Assembly: GCF_030813115.1 (NCBI RefSeq)
Contig: NZ_JAUSTY010000014.1
Coordinates: forward strand, 59,971-123,970
Direction of reading: 5' to 3'
From: Bacillus horti
GTDB taxonomy: Bacteria > Bacillota > Bacilli > Caldalkalibacillales > JCM-10596
Length of the DNA: 64,000 nt
In this document: one piece after another, positions 63,905 to 64,000 of the stretch
Position numbering within the stretch: the stretch's first letter is position 1
Layout of the letters: every line of letters begins with the position of its first letter
Notes under the pieces: model-generated
What the model was told of the DNA's origin: nothing
The model's database searches: none
Seen by the model: only the letters and a program-made list of their open reading frames with translations
Program-made: the position numbers and the translations under genes

Positions 63905-64000
63905 GTGCGTGCCCAGCAAGCCGTTAATTGCTAGTCGGTGGAAGTCCGATCTAAGTAAGAACCAAGTCGCTTAGTAGCTGACAGGCAACTGGTGGAGAAA
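63905..64000 (+). mobile_element. Group II intron 5' end (probably class IIC), partial
   Basis: GTGCGTGCCCAGC matches the group II GUGYG start, and AGTCGGTGGAAGTCCGAT (a small stem with the GUGAAAGUCC-like bulge) and CTAAGTAAGAACC...CTTAGTAGC further resemble domain I of IIC introns (e.g. the Oceanobacillus intron). It begins 5 bases after a terminator T-run; IIC introns insert just downstream of terminators. Domains II-VI and any reverse transcriptase lie beyond the window. Confidence 0.7.

Overview
The window comes from a low-to-mid GC Gram-positive of the order Bacillales. Evidence: strong AGGAGG-type ribosome binding sites with frequent GTG/TTG starts, Bacillus-type neighbours (gatB, dgkB, rlmCD, ypuA), an AraR plus CcpA-type (cre) control region, U-tract terminators, and four S-layer-homology (SLH) proteins. 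The species cannot be named from the sequence. No rRNA, tRNA or CRISPR array was seen.

Layout. 1-10.6 kb: core genes (gatB 3' end, an acetyltransferase, dgkB, ypuA, an MFS exporter, an ECF sigma/anti-sigma pair, an orphan pair of oligopeptide-type ABC permeases, rlmCD). 10.5-17.6 kb: an accessory region starting at the 3' end of rlmCD, with an 18-bp duplication of the rlmCD end, IS256-type debris, a frameshifted gene, a possible recombinase remnant, a Fic gene with a small partner, two unknown genes, a truncated NUDIX gene, a PemK/MazF-type toxin-antitoxin pair, and a TetR regulator next to an epimerase-like gene with a 38-bp perfect palindrome in front. 17.7-32.7 kb: cell-surface genes (three large SLH proteins, a MalT-like LuxR regulator), a second Fic gene, and an ABC-F protein with a leader that looks like an attenuator.

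33.0-44.5 kb: one pentose-catabolic cluster: a ribose-type (CUT2) ABC importer, PfkB kinase, class II aldolase, D-lyxose isomerase-like protein, then araD-araB-araA and araR. Its control region carries two AraR-like boxes about 199 bp apart and a cre site. 45.0-52.6 kb: a polysaccharide locus: lipoprotein deacetylase with one dead and one intact domain, UDP-N-acetylhexosamine dehydrogenase, a membrane GT2 synthase resembling hyaluronan/chitin synthases with an N-terminal PilZ-like domain, an anchored deacetylase-like protein, and a GH18-like hydrolase. This is the best candidate for an undescribed c-di-GMP-gated exopolysaccharide system. An SLH protein and a TetR regulator follow on the minus strand.

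54.7-62.8 kb: a B12-dependent light sensor (CarH type) and a carotenoid operon (three desaturase/oxidase-like flavoproteins, CrtM-like synthase, CruF-like membrane protein, acyltransferase). Both promoters carry 11-bp-phased operator repeats over the -10. The window ends with a DUF4825-like gene, a promoter plus class I c-di-GMP riboswitch plus terminator, and, five bases after the terminator T-run, the 5' end of a group II (probably IIC) intron cut by the window edge.

A 134-bp dispersed repeat with compensatory changes in a hairpin occurs twice (6.8 and 44.7 kb).
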